Virus record (IMG/VR): IMGVR_UViG_3300025687_000024
Location: 46,690-110,689 of that record
Length of the DNA stretch: 64,000 nt
Reading direction: 5' to 3' (one strand)
DNA from: a virus
In this document: piece by piece, positions 52,220 through 59,098 of the stretch
Position numbering within the stretch: position 1 is the stretch's first letter
Layout of the letters: every line of letters starts with the position of its first letter
Translations under genes and position numbers: made by a program
The notes under the pieces: model-generated
Told to the model about the DNA's origin: nothing
What the model saw: only the letters and a program-made list of their open reading frames with translations
Databases searched by the model: none

Positions 52220-53313
52220 GCTACGCGAGGTACCGCGGGAGCCGCTCCGGCAGCGCCCGGGGCAGCGGGCTGAGGGATGCGCCGGTGGCGGAAGTTCCCG
52301 GCGGCGGGCTGCAGCTCTGCACGCATGGCGGGGTTCTGCGGGCGGTCCTCCAGGTGACGCTTGAGGGCCACCGCGCCCGTCAGGCCCGCAAGGGCTCCGC
52401 CTCCGATCATGGCCGGAACGCCGGCGAGGTGCTTCAGTCGGAAGTACCTGTAGGCCGAGGGGGCCCGCGGGACCTTCCCCGTGGCCGCGGTGATGGCTGC
52501 CTTCTCACGCGACATCGCCTTGGACTTGGCCTCGCCCACGGCGTGCTCGGCCTGGCGGAACACGCCCTGGCGGTCGAAGCCCCGCTGTGGGGCGAAACGA
52601 GCCTCGACGCCCGTGTCCACCTTGAGCTTGTCCCCGCCCAACCCGTCGAAGGCCGACCGGATGCTCTTGGACATCCGGTCGTAGTCGTAGACGTCCATCT
52701 GCCAGGCGCCGCGCTTCCGCCGCTCGAGCTGCTTCCGGATCTGGGCGGTGGGCTTCTCCAGCCGGATGGCCACATCGAAGTGACCCGGGTTGGCCTTGGT
52801 GAAGATGTGGCTCTGGTCCATGACGATGCCCTTGCGGCCCTTCAGCCCAGCGCTCTCGATGTACTTCTCGACCTGGCGCCCCTTGGTGAGGTGCTTGCCA
52901 GCCGCGTCCAGGTCGCGATGCTCCAGGCCGAGCTGCCTGGCGAGCTCGCGCGCCAGCGTGGTCTTGCCCGTGCCTCCCGTGGCGCCGATTGCGATGTTGA
53001 TCTTCTTCGGATCCAGGCCTCGGCGTCGAATCTCCTTGGCGATGGCCTTGGCCTGCGCGATGACCTGGGGAGGGGTGCCCCGCTTGGCCGCTTCCTGGGC
53101 CTCTATCGCCCGGGCGCCTCCCTTGCCGATGCTGGCGAGGTGGGCGCCGAGCTCGATGCGCAAGCCCTTGTACCTGCCCAGCACCCCGGCGGTACCCGCG
53201 GCCGTTCCGGCAGCCGCGCCGCCGGCTCCGGCCATCACGTCACCCTCGTCCACACGGGGAGCAGCGATCTTCTCGAGCTCGTCACAGAAGGCGTAGTAGG
53301 TCGTGCCGGACAT
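52216..53313 (-). CDS. P-loop kinase with ELEKIA leader
   Basis: 365 residues. FCDELEKIAAP at 9-19 is the virion-block leader. A Gly/Ala stretch (MAGAGGAAAGTAAGTAGVLG) follows, then a kinase-like domain with Walker A IGATGGTGKTT (about 109-119), the acidic VMDQSH region and a basic lid-like ERRKRGAW. A second glycine-rich span (VPAMIGGGALAGLTGAVAL) lies near the C-terminus. The substrate is unknown. It is the only leader-bearing gene on the minus strand, convergent with the tube gene with four shared bases. A virion-packaged, injected enzyme is inferred. Confidence 0.78.
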   Translation of the reverse strand: MSGTTYYAFCDELEKIAAPRVDEGDVMAGAGGAAAGTAAGTAGVLGRYKGLRIELGAHLASIGKGGARAIEAQEAAKRGTPPQVIAQAKAIAKEIRRRGLDPKKINIAIGATGGTGKTTLARELARQLGLEHRDLDAAGKHLTKGRQVEKYIESAGLKGRKGIVMDQSHIFTKANPGHFDVAIRLEKPTAQIRKQLERRKRGAWQMDVYDYDRMSKSIRSAFDGLGGDKLKVDTGVEARFAPQRGFDRQGVFRQAEHAVGEAKSKAMSREKAAITAATGKVPRAPSAYRYFRLKHLAGVPAMIGGGALAGLTGAVALKRHLEDRPQNPAMRAELQPAAGNFRHRRIPQPAAPGAAGAAPAVPRVA

Positions 53314-53330
53314 GGTACCTCCGAAGCACT

Positions 53331-53349
53331 CCTATCATAGCGAAAAGGG
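53331..53349 (-). promoter_or_regulatory. Promoter-like element of the kinase gene
   Basis: Minus strand CTTTTCGCTATGATAGGAG, 17 bases upstream of the kinase ATG. It matches the leftward element with one extra base between TTTCGC and the -10-like part. A second, weaker copy (TTTCGGGGATAAG) lies about 100 bases further upstream at 53432-53444. Confidence 0.45.
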
Positions 53350-53358
53350 AGATGGGCC

Positions 53359-53396
53359 GCTCCGCGCCCCCTCGACCATGCGAGGAGGCGCGGAGC
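53359..53396. terminator. GC-rich hairpin upstream of kinase promoter
   Basis: GCTCCGCGCCCCCTCG and CGAGGAGGCGCGGAGC pair over 16 bp with one mismatch, loop ACCATG. It lies between the stop of the leftward zinc gene and the kinase promoter-like element, matching the hairpin-then-promoter order seen at 57.4, 58.5 and 59.0 kb. Confidence 0.55.
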
Positions 53397-53457
53397 AGCG
53401 GGTGGAGGCAGTGTTCTCCCGACTCAAGAGGCTTATCCCCGAAACCCGGGGCTGATT

Positions 53458-54096
53458 CTACAGCTCGAAGCCCTTCAAGAAGTCGTCGATCTCATCGTCC
53501 TCGAGGCCGAGCTCGTCCTCGGCCGGCGTGGCGACCTTCTCCTTGCCCTTCGGCTTGTCCACCTGGCACTCTCCCAGCCCCAGCGGGTCGCAGTCAGCGT
53601 GCTCGCAGTCGCGGCAGAGGTCCTCGTTGTAGTCCGAGGCGGTCAGGTCGTGCACGGTCGAATCGGCCGGACCCATGGGGCGGGCGCAGCAGGCGCAGGG
53701 CTTCAGGTCTTCCTCGAGGTCACCTCGGCTGGGCTTGGGGGTGCCGCGGGGGCGCTTGGTCTTCTTGGGGGCCAGGATGACCGGGTGGATGCTGCGCCAC
53801 AGCCTGGGGAGTTCCGGGGCAGGGTGCATCGTCCAGGCGCCCAGGTGGTCGCCCAAGGCGATGAGGATCTTGGCGTACAGTCCGTTGTTGCTCGTGTGGG
53901 CGCGCACCTGGCGCCAGCTCAGCCCCTGATCCGCTCCGGGCAGGCCGGCGCAGAAGGCCAGGATCTCACCCTTGCGCTGCTCGACAGCCTCTCGGTCGAG
54001 CTCGACGGCGTCTGTGACCTCGGGACCGTACCGCAGGCGCAGGCAGGGGGCACGGTCACCGGCGAGCAGCTCGCCTACGCTGAACGTGCGAGCCAT
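53458..54096 (-). CDS. Zinc-knuckle hypothetical protein
   Basis: 212 residues. The centre is basic (KKTKRPRGTPKPSRG). It is followed by a cysteine cluster (CACC, then CRDCEHADC) that could bind one or two zincs, and an acidic C-terminus (DELGLEDDEIDDFLKGFEL). Directly downstream of the nucleotidyltransferase gene with no gap. Not recognised; nucleic acid binding is likely. Confidence 0.7.
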   Translation of the reverse strand: MARTFSVGELLAGDRAPCLRLRYGPEVTDAVELDREAVEQRKGEILAFCAGLPGADQGLSWRQVRAHTSNNGLYAKILIALGDHLGAWTMHPAPELPRLWRSIHPVILAPKKTKRPRGTPKPSRGDLEEDLKPCACCARPMGPADSTVHDLTASDYNEDLCRDCEHADCDPLGLGECQVDKPKGKEKVATPAEDELGLEDDEIDDFLKGFEL

Positions 54097-54912
54097 CTAC
54101 ACCTCCCCGATCTCCACCATCAAGGGATCCACCTCGCGGAGCTTGGCGGTGATGATGGGGGCGATCTCGGCTTCGTCCCATGCGGGGAGCGCCTCGGGGT
54201 GGACCTCCTGCACCACGCGGGACATCACCATCGCCAGGTGATCGGGGGCGATGTTGTAGCCCCGCCGGAGGAACTTCACGACGCGGAGCAGGGAGCCGCC
54301 AGCTTCCTCCTCACGCATCGGCCGCATGTAGGCCAGGCGTTTGGCGGCCAGGTCGGCGTAGTACCGGGGGTGGCACATGGAGGTCCATCCCGGTTGGCGG
54401 CGCAGGGCAGCATGCGAGGCGCGCTCGCGCTTCTGGAAGTCGTCCGCGGGGCCGCCGAACAGGGCTGCCTGCTCGCCCTCGGTATGACGCATCCACAGCC
54501 CCGCGGAGGCGATGGTGAAGTCGAAGGACAGCAGCATCTTGGTGGGGTTGCTGTAGGTCCAGCGGTGGACCACCTGCACCGCCGTTCGCCAGCGGCGGAC
54601 GGTGTAGGCGTTGTCGGTGACCCAGATGTGGCCCTTGTCCACACCGGCCTCGAAGCTCTCTTCGAGCAGGAAGGCCGTCACGGTCTGCGCCAGTTCCTTG
54701 TCGTCGACGATGAGGTCGATGTCGTTGACCGGCGTGCCCGAGATGGTGGAGCGGATGAACCCGCCGGCGACGAACACGCGCCCGGGGTACTCACAGAGTA
54801 CCTCGAGGATGCGCTGGGGCAGGACGCGCAGGCAGAACTGGAGGTCTTCCCACAGCAGCTGGCCCATAGGCTGGGCAGCCGTGGTGCAGGGGTCGAGCGG
54901 CTCTTGGGTCAT
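54097..54912 (-). CDS. Nucleotidyltransferase of the polymerase-beta/CCA type
   Basis: 271 residues. FVAGGFIRSTISGTPVNDID carries the GG...R...DxD signature of the superfamily head domain, and FDFTIASAG supplies the third acidic position. The C-terminal half is helical. It is too short for a complete CCA-adding enzyme. RNA end modification or a toxin-like NMP transfer to tRNA are possible; the sequence does not distinguish them. Confidence 0.78.
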   Translation of the reverse strand: MTQEPLDPCTTAAQPMGQLLWEDLQFCLRVLPQRILEVLCEYPGRVFVAGGFIRSTISGTPVNDIDLIVDDKELAQTVTAFLLEESFEAGVDKGHIWVTDNAYTVRRWRTAVQVVHRWTYSNPTKMLLSFDFTIASAGLWMRHTEGEQAALFGGPADDFQKRERASHAALRRQPGWTSMCHPRYYADLAAKRLAYMRPMREEEAGGSLLRVVKFLRRGYNIAPDHLAMVMSRVVQEVHPEALPAWDEAEIAPIITAKLREVDPLMVEIGEV

Positions 54913-55208
54913 CCGGCACTCCGCCCGGGGTAGCCGGGGATCGGCTCGCGCGGCTTGAGGCCCACGCAGACCCAGGCCTCGTTCTCGGGGACGTTGAGCT
55001 GCTTGGCGGTCTCGATGTTCATGGAGAGCACCTGGGGGCCCGTGGCGCCCTGGAGCTGCACGCAGAAGCGCTTGGGAGGCCTGCCAGAGCGGTGGGGGAT
55101 GACCTGGGCGGGCACTTCGTCGCCCGACTTGCCGCCAGGCGGCATCAGGAGGACCCGGTCACCGACCTTGAGCGGGCCGATGGGGGTGTTGATGTGTTCG
55201 GAAGGCAT
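54909..55208 (-). CDS. Small hypothetical protein
   Basis: 99 residues, GAGAGGT before the ATG. A beta-rich, SH3-like pattern (KVGDRVLLMPPGGKSGDEVP) and a C-terminal Pro-rich end. Stop overlaps the nucleotidyltransferase start by four bases. Not recognised. Confidence 0.68.
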   Translation of the reverse strand: MPSEHINTPIGPLKVGDRVLLMPPGGKSGDEVPAQVIPHRSGRPPKRFCVQLQGATGPQVLSMNIETAKQLNVPENEAWVCVGLKPREPIPGYPGRSAG

Positions 55209-55210
55209 GA

Positions 55211-55846
55211 CTACCTCTCGTTGAGTGCCCGAAGTCGAGTTTTCTGCTCTTCGGACATGGGGGTGGACTTCACGTCGACGGGCTTGAAGGCGTAGGGCAG
55301 GGAGCGGAACACGTTCTCGCGGAACCACATGTGGATGCACATCCCACCGTCGACGTCGGTGTTGAGGTCGTAGCCGAGCAGGCCTGCGCCGGCGCGGCGA
55401 AGAAGTTCGGCTGCGTAGGCCCCGTGCGTGGCCCACACGGGGATCTGTCCGGTGGCCTCCACGAGCTCTGGGCAGACGGTGAGGTTGATCTCATCCCACT
55501 TGCCGCCGCGACCGGCGAGCTCATCGATGAGGGAGGCCACCTGGGGGTCGCTACCCTGCCCCACGGGCTTGAAGGCGTAGGCGAGCGAGCGGAAGGCTCG
55601 CGCATCCACGCGGATGCGCCCGCTGCGGGTGCGGGCATCGAGTTGGTGCGCCACGAGACGTGACCCGCAGCGACGGAGGACCTGCGCAAGCAGGTTCCCG
55701 TAGGTGGCGGCTACCTCCACGTAGCCTTTCTCGAGCTCTCCCCGGGACACGGTCATGCTGACCTCGTCGGAGGGCGAGCCGTACCTGTTGACGACAGCCA
55801 GGGCATCCCTGGCTTGCTGAGCTGTCTCTACGTTGTGCCAATTCAT
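55211..55846 (-). CDS. Tandem-duplicated domain protein
   Basis: 211 residues made of two related halves, about 90 residues each: SDEVSMTVSR... to RAFRSLAYAFKP, and WDEINLTVCP... to NVFRSLPYAFKP. Both share a helix ending in LRR(C/A)G. Function unknown. An intergenic stretch of 146 bases upstream (55847-55992) holds a GCATAAGC near 55990 that might be a weak promoter element; nothing else is seen in it. Confidence 0.75.
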   Translation of the reverse strand: MNWHNVETAQQARDALAVVNRYGSPSDEVSMTVSRGELEKGYVEVAATYGNLLAQVLRRCGSRLVAHQLDARTRSGRIRVDARAFRSLAYAFKPVGQGSDPQVASLIDELAGRGGKWDEINLTVCPELVEATGQIPVWATHGAYAAELLRRAGAGLLGYDLNTDVDGGMCIHMWFRENVFRSLPYAFKPVDVKSTPMSEEQKTRLRALNER

Positions 55847-55992
55847 GTGTCACCTGTTTCGGCGGGTGGCTCCGCATTCCCGTGCTCCCCGGACGGCCCT
55901 GTCCCTCTCGGGCAGTCGACCTCCTCCCCCATTCGACGGTTCACCGCACGGGCACGCGCTTCCACTCCACACTGGCCGGTTGACCATGCTGC

Positions 55993-56217
55993 TTATGCCC
56001 GTTTCCGGCCGCGGTTCTCGGTCGTCAGGGCGCGGTCCATGGCCATCCAGAAGGCGAGGATGCCCTGGATGATCGTGGAGTTGGAGATGTGCTTGCGGAA
56101 GGGGCGGACGATGCTACTGCGCTGTAGCTCGCTCTTCTTGCGCTCGATGAACGCTGCCTGCTCGGGAGGGATGCGGATGGTCATCTGCACCATCCCCTTC
56201 GACTTCTTGCGGGTCAT
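55993..56217 (-). CDS. Ribbon-helix-helix DNA-binding candidate
   Basis: 74 residues. An N-terminal basic strand (MVQMTIRIPPEQAAFIERKK) followed by two helices fits the Arc/MetJ ribbon-helix-helix fold, and the ends are rich in Lys/Arg. GGAGAGGCGA precedes the ATG. It could repress the operon downstream of it. Its first 104 bases lie inside the previous gene in another frame. Confidence 0.68.
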   Translation of the reverse strand: MTRKKSKGMVQMTIRIPPEQAAFIERKKSELQRSSIVRPFRKHISNSTIIQGILAFWMAMDRALTTENRGRKRA

Positions 56218-56767
56218 TCGCCTCTCCTTGCTGCAGCGTCGCGATGTACGCCTTCCAGGCTTCTACGTCTCTTCTTTGTACCCAGACTTGCCGCGGGTTG
56301 CCAGCGTTCCACCGGGCAGTGCCTCGACTTCCCGGGAACTTGAAGGTGACGTAGCCTCCGGTTTCCTCGACCCCGGGGGAGACGTCAGTGACGGTGGCCT
56401 GGGGCCAGCGACGGCGCACTTCGGCTTCGGCGTGCTCGGCTCGTTCGCGGGAGCGCTCCTTCAGCTCGAGGAACTCGCACGTGTGCGCATGCGTCACGGC
56501 GAAGCGCCCGTTGCCTGGCGAGCTGTAGACGCGCAGAGCGTGCGTGCAGCCCTCGGGGAGGTCCGAGGCGAAGACCCAGCGCGCGTAGTAATAGCGGAGG
56601 GGCCCCATGTACGGGACGGCCGCGTCTTCGTCGCACTCGAACTCTACGAGGTAGTCGGCGAGCGCCTCGAGGTAGGTCCCGCGGTCCACGTGCCCCCGCA
56701 CGTAGTACTCGACGGGATCCCCGTCCCACACCAGGGGGAGGACCTCTCCCACGGCAGCGGACGGCAT
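56114..56767 (-). CDS. Hypothetical protein
   Basis: 217 residues. Tyr/Arg-rich N-terminal domain (GPLRYYYARWVFASDLPEGC) and a C-terminal region (RGTARWNAGNPRQVWVQRRD) that resembles a small DNA-contact or recombination-accessory fold but matches no family I know. The last 35 residues overlie the ribbon-helix-helix gene and are low-complexity, so the native stop may be earlier. Confidence 0.6.
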   Translation of the reverse strand: MPSAAVGEVLPLVWDGDPVEYYVRGHVDRGTYLEALADYLVEFECDEDAAVPYMGPLRYYYARWVFASDLPEGCTHALRVYSSPGNGRFAVTHAHTCEFLELKERSRERAEHAEAEVRRRWPQATVTDVSPGVEETGGYVTFKFPGSRGTARWNAGNPRQVWVQRRDVEAWKAYIATLQQGEANDPQEVEGDGADDHPHPSRAGSVHRAQEERATAQ

Positions 56768-57189
56768 CAGAACCTCGTGGACGGGCGCCTGGAGTCGGGC
56801 CACCCGTCGAACAGCTCGACGATGCGCATGCCAGCGGACTGAGGATACTCGCGAAACTCGGGGTCCTCGAGGGTGCCGTCCGCCTGGCGCGCGGCCCACT
56901 CTTGCTGCATCAGCTTGTCGTTCGCCCAGTTGGGGAAGCCCTGCGCGTAGTCGATGGCGAACCCGAGCATCGCGTCGGTGACGCGGCCGCGACGGAGTGC
57001 CAGGTCCGTGTGCCCCAGGGCATCCAGACGCTCCGAGAGGACGTACAGGTGGTCGCCGGCGTCCGTGGAGTCCTTCGTCTGCACGAGCATCGAAGCCACG
57101 CGGCGTACCTCCTCGGCTGTCGGGGAGGTCTCGAAGTCGTCATGGGCGATGGCGAACGCCTTGAGCGACGTATGCTGGGTCAGTTCCAT
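56767..57189 (-). CDS. Hypothetical protein
   Basis: 140 residues, helical (EEVRRVASMLVQTKDSTDAG, FAIDYAQGFPNWANDKLMQQ). One-base overlap with the next gene. Not recognised. Confidence 0.68.
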   Translation of the reverse strand: MELTQHTSLKAFAIAHDDFETSPTAEEVRRVASMLVQTKDSTDAGDHLYVLSERLDALGHTDLALRRGRVTDAMLGFAIDYAQGFPNWANDKLMQQEWAARQADGTLEDPEFREYPQSAGMRIVELFDGWPDSRRPSTRF

Positions 57190-57380
57190 CGTTCAACGCT
57201 CTCCCGGATGCTCTCCAGCGTCTCCCACATCTTGTCGGTAACGCGGTTCGTGGCGCGGGCGGTCTCGCTCATCCCCTCCACGAGCTGCGCCCAGCGTCCG
57301 GACGCGCGGCAGGATGAGGGGAGGTCGGCAATGTCTTGGAGCAGGTCGTCGGCCTGCTCGAGGAAGGAGTCGGAGTCCAT
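57180..57380 (-). CDS. Small helical protein
   Basis: 66 residues beginning MDSDSFLEQADDLLQDIADL, all helical and acidic at the N-terminus. The start at 57380 has GAGGT upstream and lies 39 bases from the promoter-like element; longer forms would run through that element. First gene of its operon. Confidence 0.65.
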   Translation of the reverse strand: MDSDSFLEQADDLLQDIADLPSSCRASGRWAQLVEGMSETARATNRVTDKMWETLESIRESVERWN

Positions 57381-57418
57381 GGGTACCTCACGTAGGGAGT
57401 CACGAGGGGGAGTACTAC

Positions 57419-57434
57419 CCTTATGCGCGAAAGA
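57419..57434 (-). promoter_or_regulatory. Promoter-like element
   Basis: Minus strand TCTTTCGCGCATAAGG, the clearest copy of the leftward motif, 39 bases upstream of the 66-residue gene's ATG and just after a terminator-like hairpin. Confidence 0.65.
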
Positions 57435-57449
57435 GAGCGCGAACGCCAG

Positions 57450-57473
57450 CCCCCTCTGGCAGGCCAGAGGGGG
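57450..57473. terminator. Terminator-like hairpin
   Basis: CCCCCTCTGGC and GCCAGAGGGGG form a perfect 11-bp stem with an AG loop, 13 bases past the stop of the 319-residue gene. There is no T tract, so it may block by structure or protect the 3' end. Confidence 0.6.
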
Positions 57474-57486
57474 CCGGGGGAGAGTC

Positions 57487-58446
57487 CTACTCGATGGGCA
57501 GCGACTCACGGGCGGGTTCGGGCTTCTCGATGTCGTCCGGCGTGTCCGTGCCCTTCACGGGCTCCGGGGGCGGATACCCCGCGGCGACGAAGAGCTGGGT
57601 CACCAGGTCGGTGTCGCGGCCGGCTTCCCACTCACGCTGCAGGATGGTGATGATGTCCTCGAGCTTGGTCTCGGCGAGGTCCGCGCGCTTGGTGAGCGCG
57701 ACGTACTGCGCCGCGAGCCACTCCAGCCCGTCGAAGACCGGCTCGAAGACGGAGAAGTCCTCGGGCGAGGCCAGGTGGTTGGTCAGCCCGATCACGACGG
57801 CCTTGGCCTTGTCGGTGAACTCCAGGTGGTTGTAGTCCAGGAAGAAGGGGTGGGTGTGCAGACCTTCCACGACGCGGATGATCGTGGTGGCGAGGATGTG
57901 CTTGGGGCGCATGGAGACCTCTCGGGCGGGAGTGCGTTCACGGGCAGAAGCCCCGTGGGCGGTGGGTGTGGGGTTCAGGCGAAGTGCGCAGTCCAGCGCG
58001 TGGTAGGTGGAGTGCGGGCAGTACTTGGCGATGGTGCGCTCGAGGGACATGCGAAGCTGGTCGCTGTTGAGCAGCACGGGCGAATCTTCGACGTAGGGGA
58101 CGGTCACCTGCAGGATGGCGTTCTGGAACGCCTCGTGGAAGTGGCTGCGCGGGCTGTTGGCGAAGTAGGGCCAGAGCCCGGCGAGGGTCACAGCGGCAGC
58201 GCGTGGATCCTGCAGCTTGCGGCGGGTAGCGAGCACGGTGGATGCCCGCGCAGTGCGCATCCAGCGCCAGAACTCCCGAACAGCAGGAGGGGAGTGCATC
58301 TCGCCCAGGGCATACTCGACGCGCGCGTCGTAGAGGGACTTGTGCATGGACTCTCCAGGGCCGAGCGACGGGTGCACGTTCGACGGTGGGGGCACGGGCA
58401 GACGGAAGGCCTGCCCCGTAGCCTCGAGGGAAGGAATGGTGGACAT
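57487..58446 (-). CDS. Hypothetical protein with nested in-frame starts
   Basis: 319 residues. Three in-frame ATGs each follow a GAGAG-type site: 58446 (start), residue 34 (MHKSLYDARVEY) and residue 179 (MRPKHILATTII). The last part, 141 residues, has its own domain look (DYNHLEFTDKAKAVVIGLTN). Either one fused protein or several products from one frame. No family recognised. Confidence 0.66.
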   Translation of the reverse strand: MSTIPSLEATGQAFRLPVPPPSNVHPSLGPGESMHKSLYDARVEYALGEMHSPPAVREFWRWMRTARASTVLATRRKLQDPRAAAVTLAGLWPYFANSPRSHFHEAFQNAILQVTVPYVEDSPVLLNSDQLRMSLERTIAKYCPHSTYHALDCALRLNPTPTAHGASARERTPAREVSMRPKHILATTIIRVVEGLHTHPFFLDYNHLEFTDKAKAVVIGLTNHLASPEDFSVFEPVFDGLEWLAAQYVALTKRADLAETKLEDIITILQREWEAGRDTDLVTQLFVAAGYPPPEPVKGTDTPDDIEKPEPARESLPIE

Positions 58447-58462
58447 GTGTACCTCTCACCTA

Positions 58463-58478
58463 CCTTATGCGTGAAAGT
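58463..58478 (-). promoter_or_regulatory. Promoter-like element
   Basis: Minus strand ACTTTCACGCATAAGG, only 17 bases before the ATG. If CATAAG acts as a -10 box the leader would be about ten bases and still include the GAGAGG ribosome binding site. Confidence 0.62.
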
Positions 58479-58488
58479 GTGGGGCGGT

Positions 58489-58518
58489 GCCCCCGCCCGC
58501 CTACTGGCGGGCGGGGGC
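58489..58518. terminator. Terminator-like hairpin overlapping a stop codon
   Basis: GCCCCCGCCCGC and GCGGGCGGGGGC form a perfect 12-bp stem; the six-base loop holds the TAG stop of the 72-residue gene, and one arm encodes its last residues (APAR). Confidence 0.6.
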
Positions 58519-58719
58519 TTCGAAGACGCCGGGGGCGCTCTCGACCATCGGGATCACCACGGTACCCTCGGGGGGTTGGTAGCGCGGCTGCGCCTTGCGG
58601 GCGTCGGGGGGCACCTCGTAGGTGAACTCGATGTCAGCGGTGTCTCGTCGAGCCTTGGCCTGCCCGCGTGCGATTCCGACGCGGATGTTGCGGGTCAGGA
58701 CTTCCAGCAGGACGCTCAC
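58501..58719 (-). CDS. Small hypothetical protein
   Basis: 72 residues from a GTG that overlaps the previous stop (GTGA). Basic N-terminus (VLTRNIRVGIARGQAKARRD), Pro-rich C-terminus. Not recognised. Confidence 0.66.
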   Translation of the reverse strand: MSVLLEVLTRNIRVGIARGQAKARRDTADIEFTYEVPPDARKAQPRYQPPEGTVVIPMVESAPGVFEAPARQ

Positions 58720-58973
58720 TGCGCGAGCTCGCGCTTGTGCTCCGGGTGGACGATGGCGACGGCGCCGGCGGCGCGCAGGAGCTCCTGCGGGTCCACCGAG
58801 ACGGTCACCGTCAGGGGCTGCCCCGGCTGCCACTTGAGGAGCTGCCCATCGAAGCGGGCGTTGAGCTGCAGCGTGACCAGGGGGTTCCCGGACTCACAGC
58901 GGACGCGCATCTCCCCATCGGGGAGGCGCTTGCCCTCTTTGTTCCGGAGCTTGACGGCGGTAGAGATCTGCAT
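58716..58973 (-). CDS. Small beta-rich hypothetical protein
   Basis: 85 residues beginning MQISTAVKL, AGGAGG upstream. Beta pattern (EMRVRCESGNPLVTLQLNAR, QPLTVTVSVDPQELLRAAG). Not recognised. First gene of the two-gene unit behind the element at 59025. Confidence 0.68.
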   Translation of the reverse strand: MQISTAVKLRNKEGKRLPDGEMRVRCESGNPLVTLQLNARFDGQLLKWQPGQPLTVTVSVDPQELLRAAGAVAIVHPEHKRELAQ

Positions 58974-59024
58974 GGCTGCCTCCTGAGTGTGACTGGAGAG
59001 GCGTCTCTCTGTCCTCTCCAAGCC

Positions 59025-59040
59025 CCTTATGAGCGAAAGC
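59025..59040 (-). promoter_or_regulatory. Promoter-like element
   Basis: Minus strand GCTTTCGCTCATAAGG, 51 bases upstream of the 85-residue gene and just after the next hairpin. Confidence 0.6.
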
Positions 59041-59052
59041 AGCGTGGGATTG

Positions 59053-59084
59053 CTCCCTCCTCCCGCCGAAGCAGGAGGAGGGAG
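59053..59084. terminator. Terminator-like hairpin
   Basis: CTCCCTCCTCC and GGAGGAGGGAG form a perfect 11-bp stem with a 10-base loop, 14 bases beyond the stop of the 351-residue gene. It would end the long rightmost leftward operon. Confidence 0.58.
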
Positions 59085-59098
59085 ACTTCCGTGACGGG

